From assembly GCF_024207115.1 (NCBI RefSeq), contig NZ_CP100128.1:3534001-3598000 (forward strand): a stretch of DNA of 64,000 nt, written 5' to 3'. The translations under genes were made by a program, and so were the position numbers. Source of the stretch: Chromobacterium sp. IIBBL 290-4 (lineage in GTDB: Bacteria > Pseudomonadota > Gammaproteobacteria > Burkholderiales > Chromobacteriaceae). Of the stretch, positions 51,320 to 60,960 are shown in pieces. A model generated the notes under the pieces. It saw only the letters and a list, made by a program, of their open reading frames with translations. It made no database searches and was not told the DNA's origin. Each line of letters opens with the position of its first letter. The stretch's first letter is position 1.

Positions 51320-52438
51320 TTATTTTAACCCTGCCAATGGGTGGTCCGCTTCGCGCCACGGCGAATCGAAGTGGCCGTCCACCCAGGCTTGGTCGATGTC
51401 GGGCAATTGCCGGCTCCAATGCGGCTTGCGGTCCTTGTCCACCAGCAGCGCGCGCACGCCTTCCGGGAAATCGGAGCGGGCGCAGAAATTCACCGACAGC
51501 ACCAGCTCCATTCTTAGCGCCTCGGCCAGCGACATATGCTTGGAGCGGTTCAGAATCTCCCAGCTGACGGCGGCGGAGGTGGGGCAGCCGTGGCGGAAGT
51601 TCTTGGCCGCGTCGGCAAGCCACGGGTCTTCGAAAGCGGTTTCGCTCAGCGCGGCGCTGACAGCGGCCAGGTCGCCCTTATTCATCAAGCGGTGCACCGC
51701 CAGCAGGTTGCGCTCGACATTGGACTCGGGCAGCGCGTCGCCCAACTGGCCTTCCAGCTGGTTGAGCAGGGCGCTGACCAGAGCCGGGCGCGCGTGGGCG
51801 TCGCCGCTCCAGTCCGCCGCCTGCAAGGCTTCCAGCAGCGCGGGGTAGGCGTCCGCCGCCAACACGTGGTCGGCCAGGTTGGCGATCAGCGCGTCGTGGG
51901 CGTTCAGCGGCGCGCCGGTCAGCGCCAGGAACAGGCCCAGATGGGCCGGCATCCTTTGCAGGAACCAGCTGCCGCCCACGTCCGGGTACAAGCCTATGGT
52001 GATTTCCGGCATGGCGATGCGGGTGGCCGGGGTGACCACGCGGTGGCCGGCGCCGGCCATCAGGCCCAGGCCGCCGCCCATGACGATGCCACCGCCCCAT
52101 ACAATCAAGGGTTTCCTATAGCGGTGGATGCGGTAGTCGAGCGTGTATTCCTCGGTGAAGAAAGCCACCGCGTGCGGGTGCGGGTAATGCGGCTCGCTCA
52201 CCAGCTTGTCGCGCAGGCTGCGCACATCGCCGCCGGCGCAGAAGGCGCGCTCGCCTGCGCCGCGCAGCACCACGGCGACGATGCCGGCATCGCGCTCCCA
52301 GATGGTGAGGCGGGCATCCAGCAGCCTTATCATGTCCAGCGTCAGCGCGTTCAGCGATTTTTCGGCGTTGAGGGTGGCGATGGCGATGCGATGGCCGTCG
52401 CCGGTAGTCAGTTCGTCAAACAGCACCACGTCATCCAT
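51320..52438 (-). CDS. 3-hydroxyisobutyryl-CoA hydrolase
   Basis: 372 residues, longer than ordinary enoyl-CoA hydratases and with the hydrolase-type order (GAGERAFCAGGDVRSLRDKL, VWGGGIVMGGGLGLMAGAGHRVVT, ALSETAFEDPWLADAAKNF). Crotonase fold; frees 3-hydroxyisobutyrate from its CoA ester, the step before MmsB. Lies 30 bp after the enoyl-CoA hydratase stop. Confidence 0.88.
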   Translation of the reverse strand: MDDVVLFDELTTGDGHRIAIATLNAEKSLNALTLDMIRLLDARLTIWERDAGIVAVVLRGAGERAFCAGGDVRSLRDKLVSEPHYPHPHAVAFFTEEYTLDYRIHRYRKPLIVWGGGIVMGGGLGLMAGAGHRVVTPATRIAMPEITIGLYPDVGGSWFLQRMPAHLGLFLALTGAPLNAHDALIANLADHVLAADAYPALLEALQAADWSGDAHARPALVSALLNQLEGQLGDALPESNVERNLLAVHRLMNKGDLAAVSAALSETAFEDPWLADAAKNFRHGCPTSAAVSWEILNRSKHMSLAEALRMELVLSVNFCARSDFPEGVRALLVDKDRKPHWSRQLPDIDQAWVDGHFDSPWREADHPLAGLK

Positions 52439-52468
52439 GGCGGGTCCTCGTTCGGGAGAGGTTGAGGG

Positions 52469-53251
52469 TCAGGCGTTTTTCCAGTTCGGCGCGCGTTTTT
52501 CCAGGAAGGCTTGGGTGCCTTCGGCCTGGTCGTGGGTGTCGAACAGCTTGATGAAGGCTTCGCGCTCCTTGATCAAATTCCAGGACGGCGGCTGCAGGCG
52601 GGCAGCTTGCACCAGCTGTTTGCACACGCCCACCGAGGACGGCGACTGCTTGGCCACGCCCTCGGCCAGCTTGAGCGCGGTTTCCAGCGCCTGTCCCTTG
52701 GCCACCACTTGCTCCACCAGGCCGATGCGCTCGGCGGTGGCGGCGTTGACGCGCTCGCCGCATAGAATCATCCGCTTGGCCCAGCCTTCGCCGACCAGCC
52801 ACGGCAGGTTCTGGGTGCCGCCGGCGCAGGGCAAGAGGCCGACGCCGGCTTCCGGCAGCGCCATCTGGCTTTGCTCTTCGGCAATGCGGATGTCGCAGGC
52901 CAGCGCGCACTCCAGGCCGCCGCCCATCGCGTAGCCGTTGACGGCGGCGATGCTGACGCCGCGAAAACCCGACAACGCCTCGAAAGCCTCGCCGAACAGC
53001 ATGGTCATCTCGGTGGCGACTTTCTTGTCTCCGTCGGCGAACAGGTTCAGGTCGGCGCCGGCGGAGAAGAATTTCTCGCCCTGGCCGGCGATCACCAGCG
53101 CGTAGATGTCGCGGTCGGCGTTGAGGTCGGCCACCAGTTGCTTCAGCGCGGACAGGCTGGCGCGGTTCCAGGTGTTGGCCGGCGGGTTGTCTATCGTCAC
53201 CACGGCGGTGTGGCCGCGTTTTTCCACGTTCAGGTGGGCGTAGCTGTTCAT
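52469..53251 (-). CDS. Enoyl-CoA hydratase
   Basis: 260 residues from the ATG at 53251 (AAAGG upstream); a longer frame to 53287 lacks a ribosome site. Crotonase fold with the oxyanion-hole segments FFSAGADLNLFADG and VNGYAMGGGLECALACDIRI, and the second catalytic acid region PEAGVGLLPCAGGT. In this operon it should hydrate methacrylyl-CoA. Confidence 0.9.
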   Translation of the reverse strand: MNSYAHLNVEKRGHTAVVTIDNPPANTWNRASLSALKQLVADLNADRDIYALVIAGQGEKFFSAGADLNLFADGDKKVATEMTMLFGEAFEALSGFRGVSIAAVNGYAMGGGLECALACDIRIAEEQSQMALPEAGVGLLPCAGGTQNLPWLVGEGWAKRMILCGERVNAATAERIGLVEQVVAKGQALETALKLAEGVAKQSPSSVGVCKQLVQAARLQPPSWNLIKEREAFIKLFDTHDQAEGTQAFLEKRAPNWKNA

Positions 53252-53361
53252 ATTTATGCCTTTATGAATTCTGTTTTGAAGCTTCAAGGCTGAGGCAAGA
53301 CGCGCCGGCTTCGGCGCATGGGCCGGCCGGCGCGATGTAGCGCCAGTGGCGCCGGCCTTGC

Positions 53362-54522
53362 CTAGCGCAGCGTTTCCAGCGCGCCGTCCTGCAGCAGCTT
53401 GCGGCCGACTATCATGCGCATCACTTCATTGGTGCCTTCCAGGATCTGGTGCACGCGCAGGTCGCGCACGTGGCGTTCCAGCGGGAAGTCCTGCAGATAG
53501 CCGTAGCCGCCGAACAGCTGCAGCGCGTTGTTGGCGATATTGAAGCTCAGATCGGTGGCCAGGCGCTTTGCCATCGCGCAATAAGCGGTGGCGTCGGGGC
53601 TGGCGTTGTCCAGCTTCCAGGCCGCCAGGCGCACCATCTGGCGCGCAGCCACCAGTTCAGTCAGCATGTCTGCCAGGCGGAACTGCACGGTTTGCAGTTC
53701 GGCCAGCGGCTGGCCGAACTGCTGGCGTTCCTGCACGTAGCGCTGCGCGGCGTTCAGCGCGGCCTGGGCGGTGCCGACGGCGCAGGTGGCGATATTGATG
53801 CGGCCGCCGTCCAGGCCCTTCATGGCGAAGGCGAAGCCCTGGCCTTCCTCGCCCAGGCGGTTCTCCACCGGGATTTCGACGTTGTCGAAGGTGATGGCGC
53901 GGGTGGGCTGGCTGTTCCAGCCCATCTTCTTTTCCTTCTTGCCGTAGCTCACGCCCGGCGCGTCGGCCGGCACCACGAAGGCGGAAATGCCCTTGGGGCC
54001 GGGGCCGCCGGTGCGGGCCATCACCACCAGCACCTGGGTGCTGCCGGCGCCGGAGATGAACATCTTGCCGCCGTTGAGCACATAGACTTCGCCCTTTTTC
54101 TCGGCGCGGGTTTTCAGCGAGGCGGCGTCGGAGCCGGCGCCCGGCTCGGTCAGACAGTAGCTGCCCAACACCTCGCCGCTGACCATTTTCGGCACCCACT
54201 GCTCGGCCAGCTGCTTGCTGCCGAAGCTGGCGATCATCCAGCTGACCATATTGTGTATGGTCAGATAGGCGGCGGTGGAGGTGCAGCCGGCGGCCAGTTC
54301 CTCGAACACGATGGCGGAATCCAGCCGCGACAGGCCCAGGCCGCCGTAAGCCTCCGGCGTGTACAGGCCCAGAAAGCCCATGTCGCCGCTCTGACGGATC
54401 ACGTCCAGCGGGAAGATGGATTCGGCGTCCCATTCGGCCGCATGCGGCGCCAGCTCGCTGGCGGCGAAGTCGCGGGCGCTTTGCTGGAAGGCGATCTGGT
54501 CTTCGGTCAGGTCGAAATTCAT
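53362..54522 (-). CDS. Acyl-CoA dehydrogenase (isobutyryl-CoA dehydrogenase-like)
   Basis: 386 residues, standard short acyl-CoA dehydrogenase. FAD segments CLTEPGAGSDAASLKTRAEK and MFISGAGSTQVLVVMARTG; catalytic Glu in LEGTNEVMRMIVGR. The neighbours (mmsA, enoyl-CoA hydratase, 3-hydroxyisobutyryl-CoA hydrolase) suggest isobutyryl-CoA as substrate, though the sequence alone does not fix chain type. Confidence 0.9.
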   Translation of the reverse strand: MNFDLTEDQIAFQQSARDFAASELAPHAAEWDAESIFPLDVIRQSGDMGFLGLYTPEAYGGLGLSRLDSAIVFEELAAGCTSTAAYLTIHNMVSWMIASFGSKQLAEQWVPKMVSGEVLGSYCLTEPGAGSDAASLKTRAEKKGEVYVLNGGKMFISGAGSTQVLVVMARTGGPGPKGISAFVVPADAPGVSYGKKEKKMGWNSQPTRAITFDNVEIPVENRLGEEGQGFAFAMKGLDGGRINIATCAVGTAQAALNAAQRYVQERQQFGQPLAELQTVQFRLADMLTELVAARQMVRLAAWKLDNASPDATAYCAMAKRLATDLSFNIANNALQLFGGYGYLQDFPLERHVRDLRVHQILEGTNEVMRMIVGRKLLQDGALETLR

Positions 54523-54548
54523 TGCAGTATTCCTATGCGGATGGGGCT

Positions 54549-54585
54549 GGCGGATCGCCCCGCTGCCGGGGCATCCGCCCTACGC
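54549..54585. repeat. REP-like palindromic element, copy 1
   Basis: GGCGGAT and ATCCGCC arms enclose a GCCCC/GGGGC inner stem and are followed by CTACGC. A second copy in the opposite orientation lies at 60847-60879. It sits between two genes of the valine operon. Confidence 0.6.
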
Positions 54586-54590
54586 GATAA

Positions 54591-56093
54591 TCAGCGCAGC
54601 GAGATGGTGGTGTGGACCTTGCCTATGCTGGCCTCGTCATCGAACCAGCGGCTGGTGACGGTCTTGGTCTGGGTGTAGAAGGCCACCACCTGCTTGCCGT
54701 AAGGGCCGAGATCGCCCAGCTTGGATGCGCGGCTGCCGGTGAAGCTGAACAGCGGCACCGGCACCGGAATCGGCACGTTGATGCCCACCTGGCCGACATC
54801 GATGTCTTCCTGGAACTTGCGCGCCGCGGCGCCGCTCTGGGTGAAGATGGCGGTGCCGTTGCCGTTGGGGTTGGCATTGATGATGGCGATGGCTTCGTCC
54901 AGCGTATCGGCGGCCACCAGGCTCAGCACCGGGCCGAACACTTCCTGGTCGTAGATGGCCATGCCCGGCTTCACGCCGGAGAAAATGGTCGGGCCGACGA
55001 AGTTGCCGTGCTCGAAACCGGCGACGGTCACGCCGCGTCCGTCCAGCTCCAGCTTGGCGCCTTGCTCCACGCCCTTGGCGATCAGGCCTTCCACCCGGTC
55101 GCGCGCGGCGGAGGAGATCAGCGGGCCCAGGTCCAGATTATCCTTGCCGGGGCCCACCTTCAGGCCGCGGGCCTTGGCCACCAGATCCGGAATCCACTGC
55201 TGGGCCTCGCCCACCAGCACCGCCACGGTCAGCGCCATGCAGCGCTGGCCGGCCGCGCCGAAAGCCGCGCCGGTCAACTGGTTCAACGCCTGTTCCTTAT
55301 TGGCGTCCGGCAGCACGATGGCGTGGTTCTTGGCGCCCATCATGCACTGGGCGCGCTTGCCGCTGAGGGTGGCGCGCTGATAAACGTGGGTGCCCACCTT
55401 GGTGGAGCCGACGAAGGACACCGCCTTGATGTCTGCATGGTCGCAGATGGCGTTGACCACATCGGCCGCGCCGTGCACCACGTTGAGCACGCCTTTGGGA
55501 ATGCCGGCCTGCACGGCCAGCTCCACCAGCCGCATCGTCACCATCGGGTCTTGTTCGGACGGCTTGAGCACAAAGGTGTTCCCGGTGGCTATGGCCATCG
55601 GGAACATCCACAGCGGAATCATCGCCGGGAAGTTGAAAGGGGTGATGCCGGCGCAGACGCCCAGCGGCTGCTGCACGGTGTAGGTATCGACGCCGCCAGC
55701 CACGTTTTCGGCGTATTCGCCCATTTGCAGCGTGCCGATATTGGCGGCGTGCTCCACCACTTCCAGGCCGCGGAAAATGTCGCCCTCGGCGTCGGCCAGG
55801 GTCTTGCCCTGTTCGGCGGTGAGGATGGCGGCCAATTCCTTCATGTTTTCGCGGATCAGCTGCTGGTATTTCAAGAAGATGCGGGCGCGGGCTCCGATAG
55901 GTGTTTTCTTCCAGGTCTTGAACGCTTCCTTGGCGGCGGCGACGGCGGCGTTGACTTCGTCCGCGGTGGCCAGCGGCACGCGCGCCAGCACTTCCTGGGT
56001 GGCCGGATTGACGATGTCGCGCCATTCCGTGGTGCGGGATTCGACGAACTCGCCGCCTATCAACAGTTTGACGCTGGGTACTGACTGGCTCAT
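54591..56093 (-). CDS. mmsA: Methylmalonate-semialdehyde dehydrogenase MmsA
   Basis: 500 residues. CoA-acylating aldehyde dehydrogenase with catalytic Cys285 ([14 protein letters not shown]), NAD-site [13 protein letters not shown] and the [10 protein letters not shown] turn. It turns methylmalonate semialdehyde into propionyl-CoA, the last step of the valine route. First-half neighbours and MmsB complete the pathway. Confidence 0.94.
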   Translation of the reverse strand: MSQSVPSVKLLIGGEFVESRTTEWRDIVNPATQEVLARVPLATADEVNAAVAAAKEAFKTWKKTPIGARARIFLKYQQLIRENMKELAAILTAEQGKTLADAEGDIFRGLEVVEHAANIGTLQMGEYAENVAGGVDTYTVQQPLGVCAGITPFNFPAMIPLWMFPMAIATGNTFVLKPSEQDPMVTMRLVELAVQAGIPKGVLNVVHGAADVVNAICDHADIKAVSFVGSTKVGTHVYQRATLSGKRAQCMMGAKNHAIVLPDANKEQALNQLTGAAFGAAGQRCMALTVAVLVGEAQQWIPDLVAKARGLKVGPGKDNLDLGPLISSAARDRVEGLIAKGVEQGAKLELDGRGVTVAGFEHGNFVGPTIFSGVKPGMAIYDQEVFGPVLSLVAADTLDEAIAIINANPNGNGTAIFTQSGAAARKFQEDIDVGQVGINVPIPVPVPLFSFTGSRASKLGDLGPYGKQVVAFYTQTKTVTSRWFDDEASIGKVHTTISLR

Positions 56094-56129
56094 GGCACTG
56101 CCTCCTCTATTTTTGGCTGATGGCGCTGC

Positions 56130-56978
56130 TCAGTTGTAGCTGTAGAAACCCTTGCCGCTCTTGCGGCCCAGGTGGCCGGCCTGCACCAACTGGACCAGCA
56201 GCGGGCAAGCGCGGTATTTGCTGTCGCGGAACTCGCGGTGCAGGATGTCCATGATGGACAGGCAGGTGTCCAGGCCGATCAGGTCGGCCAGCGCCAGCGG
56301 CCCGATCGGGTGGTTCATGCCCAGCTTCATCACGGTGTCGATGTCTTCGGCGGTGGCCAGGTTCTCGTACAGCGTGAAGGCGGCTTCGTTGATCATCGGC
56401 ATCAGCACGCGGTTGGAGACGAAGCCGGCGGCGTCCTTCACCGTCACCGGCGTCTTGCCCAGGGCCTGGGTCAGATGGAATACGGTCTGGTAGGCCTCGT
56501 CGTCGGTTTGCAGCGCGCGGATGATCTCCACCAGCTGCATCAGCGGCACCGGGTTCATGAAGTGCATGCCCACCACGCGCTCGGGGTGGCTGACCCAGCT
56601 GGCGATGCGGGTGAGGGAGATGGACGAAGTATTGGAGGCCAGCACGCATTTTTCGCCGACGGCGGCGTCCAGCGCGCGGAAGATTTGTTCCTTGATGTCG
56701 GCGTTTTCGGTGGCGGCTTCCACCACCACGTCACAGTCGGCCAGATCGGTGATCTTGGTGGTAGCGCGGATATGGGAAACGATGCCTTCGATATTGGCCT
56801 CGGCGATCAAGTCCTTCTTGGCCATCCGTTGCAGGCTGGTGTTGATATTGGTCATGCCCTTGATCAGGGCCGCGTCGCTGACATCGTTCAGCACCACGTC
56901 GAAGCCGTTCATCGCAAACACCTGGGCGATGCCGTTGCCCATGGTTCCCGCGCCCACCACACCGATTTTCTGACTCAT
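56130..56978 (-). CDS. 3-hydroxyacyl-CoA dehydrogenase (3-hydroxybutyryl-CoA dehydrogenase type)
   Basis: 282 residues from the ATG at 56978 (AGGAGAG upstream); the longer frame to 57014 is rejected for lack of a ribosome site. NAD fold GVVGAGTMGNGIAQVF, catalytic His-containing GMHFMNPVPLMQLVEII, and C-terminal GLDTCLSIMDILHREF. Size and motifs fit the single-domain Hbd/PaaH group. First gene of the leftward operon, directly behind the LiuR-type operator. Confidence 0.9.
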   Translation of the reverse strand: MSQKIGVVGAGTMGNGIAQVFAMNGFDVVLNDVSDAALIKGMTNINTSLQRMAKKDLIAEANIEGIVSHIRATTKITDLADCDVVVEAATENADIKEQIFRALDAAVGEKCVLASNTSSISLTRIASWVSHPERVVGMHFMNPVPLMQLVEIIRALQTDDEAYQTVFHLTQALGKTPVTVKDAAGFVSNRVLMPMINEAAFTLYENLATAEDIDTVMKLGMNHPIGPLALADLIGLDTCLSIMDILHREFRDSKYRACPLLVQLVQAGHLGRKSGKGFYSYN

Positions 56979-57012
56979 CTGGCTCTCCTGGATTATTTGC
57001 TCTATTGTTGTC

Positions 57013-57042
57013 ACGATAACTTGACGTTTACGTCAACGTCAA
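57013..57042 (-). promoter_or_regulatory. MerR-type promoter with LiuR-like operator
   Basis: TTGACGTTTACGTCAA (57021-57036) is an almost perfect palindrome close to the LiuR motif of branched-chain amino-acid regulons. On the minus strand it fills the 18-bp spacer between TTGACG (57037-57042) and TATCGT (57013-57018), the architecture used by MerR-family activators. It sits between the catabolic operon and the regulator gene. Confidence 0.65.
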
Positions 57043-57110
57043 CAGACAATGCATGGGACAAGCCGGACTGTGGCGCGTTTGGCCCGCGCCGGCGAAGGAG
57101 GCAGAAGGGC

Positions 57111-57509
57111 ATGGCGGAGCAGGCATACAGCATTACCGAACTCTCGCAGGAGTTCGACATCACCACGCGGGCGATCCGCTTCTATGAAGACCAGGGTTTG
57201 CTGGAGCCGGCCAGGCAGGGGCAGCGCCGCATCTACAGCCGGCGCGACCGCGTGCGGCTGATGCTGATCCTGCGCGGCAAACGCATAGGCTTGTCCTTGC
57301 AAGAGATCCGCGAGCTGTTCGCGCTGTACGACGCGGACCATGACGACGCCCAGCAATTGCAGGAATTCATCCGCATCCTGGCGCGCAAGGAGCAGCAACT
57401 GCTGGAGCAGATGGAAGACATCAAGGTGGTGCTGACCGAAATCGGCCAGTTGCGCGGCCAATGCGAAAAATCGCTGGGCAAACGCGCCAACGGCCACAAC
57501 CAAGCATAA
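57111..57509 (+). CDS. liuR: MerR-family regulator, LiuR-like
   Basis: 132 residues. N-terminal winged HTH (YSITELSQEFDITTRAIRFYEDQGLLEPARQGQRRIYSRRDRVRL) with the MerR-type second wing, then a coiled coil (ILARKEQQLLEQMEDIKVVLTEI). No metal-binding cysteine cluster is seen. This matches LiuR, which controls leucine/valine catabolism. It is divergent from the catabolic operon and followed by a thiolase gene nine bases away. Confidence 0.85.
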   Translation: MAEQAYSITELSQEFDITTRAIRFYEDQGLLEPARQGQRRIYSRRDRVRLMLILRGKRIGLSLQEIRELFALYDADHDDAQQLQEFIRILARKEQQLLEQMEDIKVVLTEIGQLRGQCEKSLGKRANGHNQA

Positions 57510-57518
57510 GGAGCTGTG

Positions 57519-58703
57519 ATGCAACAACAGGAAATCGTGATTGTCGGCATGGCGCGCACGCCCATGGGCGGCTTCCAGGGCGATCTTGCCGGCTTGACCG
57601 CCAGCCAGCTGGGCGCTGCGGCCATCCGCGCCGCGGTAGAGCGCGCCGGCGTCGCCGCCGGAGACGTGGACGAAGTGATCATGGGCTGCGTGCTGCCGGC
57701 CGGCCAGGGCCAGGCGCCGGCGCGCCAGGCGGCGCTGGGCGGCGGCCTGCCGCAAGCCACGCCATGTACCACCATCAACAAGATGTGCGGCTCGGGCATG
57801 AAGGCCATCATGCTGGCGCATGACCAGTTGCTGGCCGGCAACGGCGAAGTGGTGGTGGCCGGCGGCATGGAAAGCATGAGCAACGCGCCCTATCTGATGC
57901 CCAAGGCGCGCGGCGGCTTGCGGCTGGGACATGGCGAAATCAAGGACCATATGTTCCTGGACGGCCTGGAAGACGCTTACCAGAAAGGCACGCTGATGGG
58001 CGTGTTCGCCGAGCAGTGCGCCGAGAAATACGGCTTCAGCCGCCAGGATCAGGACGAATTCGCCATCGCCTCGCTGACCCGCGCGCAAAAAGCCATCACC
58101 GCAGGCCGCTTCAAGGACGAGATCGCTGCGGTGGCGGTGCCCGGCCGCGGCGGCGAAACGGTGGTGGACACCGACGAGCAGCCGCTGAAGGCCAAGCTGG
58201 ACAAGATCCCCACGCTGAAGCCGGCGTTCAAGAAAGACGGCACCGTCACCCCGGCCAATTCCAGCTCCATTTCCGATGGCGGCGCGGCGCTGGTGTTGAT
58301 GACGGCGGCCGAGGCGGCCAAGCGCGGCCTCAAGCCCATCGCCCGCGTGGTCGGCCACAGCAGTTTCGCGCACGAGCCGGGCTGGTTCACCACCGCGCCG
58401 GTGCATGCCATCGAAAAGCTGTTGGCCAAGACCGGCTGGAAGGCTGGCGAGGTGGACCTGTACGAGATCAACGAAGCCTTCGCCGTGGTGACGATGGCGG
58501 CGATGCACGACCTGAAGCTGCCGCATGACAAGGTGAATGTGCACGGCGGCGCCTGCGCGCTGGGCCATCCGATAGGCGCATCCGGCGCCCGCATCGTGAT
58601 TTCGCTGCTGTCCGCGCTGCGCCAATACGGCGGCAAGCGCGGCGTGGCCAGCCTGTGCATAGGCGGCGGCGAGGCCACCGCGCTGGCGGTGGAGCTGATC
58701 TGA
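57519..58703 (+). CDS. Acetyl-CoA C-acetyltransferase (thiolase)
   Basis: 394 residues. Active Cys in TINKMCGSGMKAIMLAHD, His in HGGACALGHPIGASGAR, second Cys in CIGGGEATAL. A degradative/biosynthetic type II thiolase of the AtoB/PhaA group. The ATG at 57519 has AAGGAGCTGTG before it. Likely in one transcript with the MerR gene. Confidence 0.93.
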   Translation: MQQQEIVIVGMARTPMGGFQGDLAGLTASQLGAAAIRAAVERAGVAAGDVDEVIMGCVLPAGQGQAPARQAALGGGLPQATPCTTINKMCGSGMKAIMLAHDQLLAGNGEVVVAGGMESMSNAPYLMPKARGGLRLGHGEIKDHMFLDGLEDAYQKGTLMGVFAEQCAEKYGFSRQDQDEFAIASLTRAQKAITAGRFKDEIAAVAVPGRGGETVVDTDEQPLKAKLDKIPTLKPAFKKDGTVTPANSSSISDGGAALVLMTAAEAAKRGLKPIARVVGHSSFAHEPGWFTTAPVHAIEKLLAKTGWKAGEVDLYEINEAFAVVTMAAMHDLKLPHDKVNVHGGACALGHPIGASGARIVISLLSALRQYGGKRGVASLCIGGGEATALAVELI

Positions 58704-58726
58704 GCCGCTTGACAGGCTGATCGGCG

Positions 58727-58762
58727 GGCCGTCGGCGCGATCCGGCGGCCTGTTTGCTTTTT
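58727..58762 (+). terminator. Terminator after the thiolase gene
   Basis: GGCC-G-T-CGG and CCG-G-CGGCC form a stem with a six-base loop, followed by TGTTTGCTTTTT. Confidence 0.6.
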
Positions 58763-58878
58763 ACGCCTTGCTTTGCCGCGCCGCATGGCGGATTTTGATA
58801 AGGGCGCGCGATGCTGGCGCGCGGCCGCCCGCTGCTTTATCATCGCCCGCCTTTAGCACAAGAAATACGATAGACGCC

Positions 58879-60846
58879 ATGACCGAATCCACCGACGCCC
58901 TGCCGGCTGAAATCCAGCTGGACGATTACCTGGCCGAGCACCAGGCCACCATCGTCACCACCGAGGGCAGCCACGCGGTGTCGGTGCATGGCGAGCTGGA
59001 ACTGGAGGGCCACCGCGTCCCTTACCACCTGGTGCCGGACGAGGGTTTCCTGGGCAAGAGCGGCAAATGGCGCAAGCTGTCGCCGGAAGACCGGCTGGCC
59101 TTGGTCAAGGAGCGCTGGAACGAGGCAGCGCGGCTGAAAATGGAGGCGCAGCTGATCGCCTGCGCGCGCGAGGTGTTTGCGGTGGATGGCATCGAGCCGC
59201 TGCGTGCGCTCAGCGCCTTCATGGCCAAGTACGAGCGCGCCAAGGTGCGCTGCACCATCGCCTTGGACCGGGTAGCCGCCGCGCGCAGCCGCCAGAGCGC
59301 CGACAAGGCCGCCGCCAAGACCCGCGACGCGGTCAATCTGTCGCGCTATCCGGAATCCTTCGCCACCGCTTATGCGATGCAGCGCCACTTCATCGCGGTA
59401 CTGGGGCCGACCAATTCCGGCAAGACCCACGCGGCGATGGAGCATCTGCAAAAAGCCAAGAGCGGCGTCTACCTGGCGCCGCTGCGGCTGCTGGCATTGG
59501 AAAACTACACCCGGCTGCAAGAGGCCGGCGTGGCGGTGAGCCTGATCACCGGCGAGCAGCGCAAGCTGCACCCGGAGGCCACCCACGTGGCCAGCACCGT
59601 GGAAATGCTGAATCCTGAGCGGCAGGTGGAAGTGGCGGTCATCGACGAAATCCAGCTCTTGGACGATCCGGACCGCGGCGCGGCCTGGACCGCCGCTGTC
59701 TGCGGCGTGCCGGCGCAAACCATTTATCTGGTCGGCGCGCCGGAATCGCGCGAGGCGATCGAATCGCTGGTGGCGCGCGTCGGCGGCACGCTGGAAGTGC
59801 GCACGCTGGAGCGCAAGACCGCGCTACAGATGGACAAGGCGCCGCTGCTGTCGCTGAAGAATTTGAAGCCCGGCGACGTGCTGATCGCTTTCTCGCGCCG
59901 CGAAGTGCTGAACTGGCGCGACAAGGTGATTGAGCAGGGGCTGAGCGTGTCGGCCATTTATGGCAATCTGTCGCCGGAAGTGCGCCAGGCGCAGGCCGAA
60001 CGCTTCGTCGCCGGCGAAACCCAGGTGGTGGTGGCCACCGACGCCATCGGCATGGGCTTGAACACGCCGGCGCGGCGCATCATCTTCACCACCGCCAGCA
60101 AGTGGGACGGCTACGCCGAGGGCATCATCTCCGCTCCGCTGGCCAAGCAGATCGCCGGCCGGGCAGGGCGCTTCGGCAAGCATGAAACCGGCTATGTGGC
60201 CGGTTTCGACGGTCTGACCCACAAAACCATAGGCGCGCTGCTGCGGCAAAAGGCCGAGCCGCTGCCGAACAACGGCTTCTTCGTCGCGCCCAGCCTGAAG
60301 TATCTGGAGGCCATCTCGCAAGCGACGGGCGAGGCCAAGCTCAAGGCCTTGCTGGGGCTGTTCGCCAAGCACATCAATGTGCACGATGAATTCTTCCTGC
60401 CGGCCAACCTGTCCGATCAAATGGAGAAGGCGGAATGGCTGGATGCCTTGCCGCTGACCCTGGCCGACCGTTTCACTTTCAGCCTGTGCCCGATTTCGAC
60501 CAAGATTCCGATGCTGGAAAACGCCCTGCACGACTGGGCGGAACAGCACGCGCGCCGCAAGGCCGCGCCGCTGCTGCGCATGATGGGCACCGGCGGCCGC
60601 AACGAGCTGCAATATCTGGAAGACAGCTGCAAGCTCTACGCCGCCTACGCCTGGCTGGGCTACCGCCTGCCCGACACCTTCCCGGACGGCGAAATGGCGC
60701 AGTTGCTGATGCAAAGCACCTCGGAACGCATCGACGCCTTGCTGCAAGTGCAGAACGCGCAGAAGCGCAAGAGCCGCCGCGGCGACGCGCCGCCGCGCCG
60801 CAAGCCCGGCTTCGGCAAGGGCGGCTACAAGGGCGGCAAGGCTTGA
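58879..60846 (+). CDS. Suv3-like ATP-dependent RNA helicase
   Basis: 655 residues. Superfamily 2 motifs I (GPTNSGKT, residues 176-183), II (DEIQ, 256-259) and VI (QIAGRAGRFG) are those of Suv3, the mitochondrial RNA-degradation helicase, which has bacterial relatives in proteobacteria. The C-terminal Suv3 domain follows (DRFTFSLCPISTK). The tail is basic and Gly-rich (RRKPGFGKGGYKGG), as in RNA-binding tails. The ATG at 58879 is preferred; the frame extends up to 58768 over non-coding sequence. Confidence 0.88.
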   Translation: MTESTDALPAEIQLDDYLAEHQATIVTTEGSHAVSVHGELELEGHRVPYHLVPDEGFLGKSGKWRKLSPEDRLALVKERWNEAARLKMEAQLIACAREVFAVDGIEPLRALSAFMAKYERAKVRCTIALDRVAAARSRQSADKAAAKTRDAVNLSRYPESFATAYAMQRHFIAVLGPTNSGKTHAAMEHLQKAKSGVYLAPLRLLALENYTRLQEAGVAVSLITGEQRKLHPEATHVASTVEMLNPERQVEVAVIDEIQLLDDPDRGAAWTAAVCGVPAQTIYLVGAPESREAIESLVARVGGTLEVRTLERKTALQMDKAPLLSLKNLKPGDVLIAFSRREVLNWRDKVIEQGLSVSAIYGNLSPEVRQAQAERFVAGETQVVVATDAIGMGLNTPARRIIFTTASKWDGYAEGIISAPLAKQIAGRAGRFGKHETGYVAGFDGLTHKTIGALLRQKAEPLPNNGFFVAPSLKYLEAISQATGEAKLKALLGLFAKHINVHDEFFLPANLSDQMEKAEWLDALPLTLADRFTFSLCPISTKIPMLENALHDWAEQHARRKAAPLLRMMGTGGRNELQYLEDSCKLYAAYAWLGYRLPDTFPDGEMAQLLMQSTSERIDALLQVQNAQKRKSRRGDAPPRRKPGFGKGGYKGGKA

Positions 60847-60879
60847 CGTAGGGCGGATGCCCCGGAGGGACGATCCGCC
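60847..60879. repeat. REP-like palindromic element, copy 2
   Basis: CGTAGGGCGGAT, a short GC-rich centre, and CGATCCGCC. It is the reverse of the element at 54549-54585 and lies one base past the helicase stop. Confidence 0.6.
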
Positions 60880-60960
60880 GTCATCGCAGATACGCCATTC
60901 GCCAGCCATCGGCCAGGCACGCCACCCATCGGCCAGACACGCCAGCTTTGGGCCGCCGCC

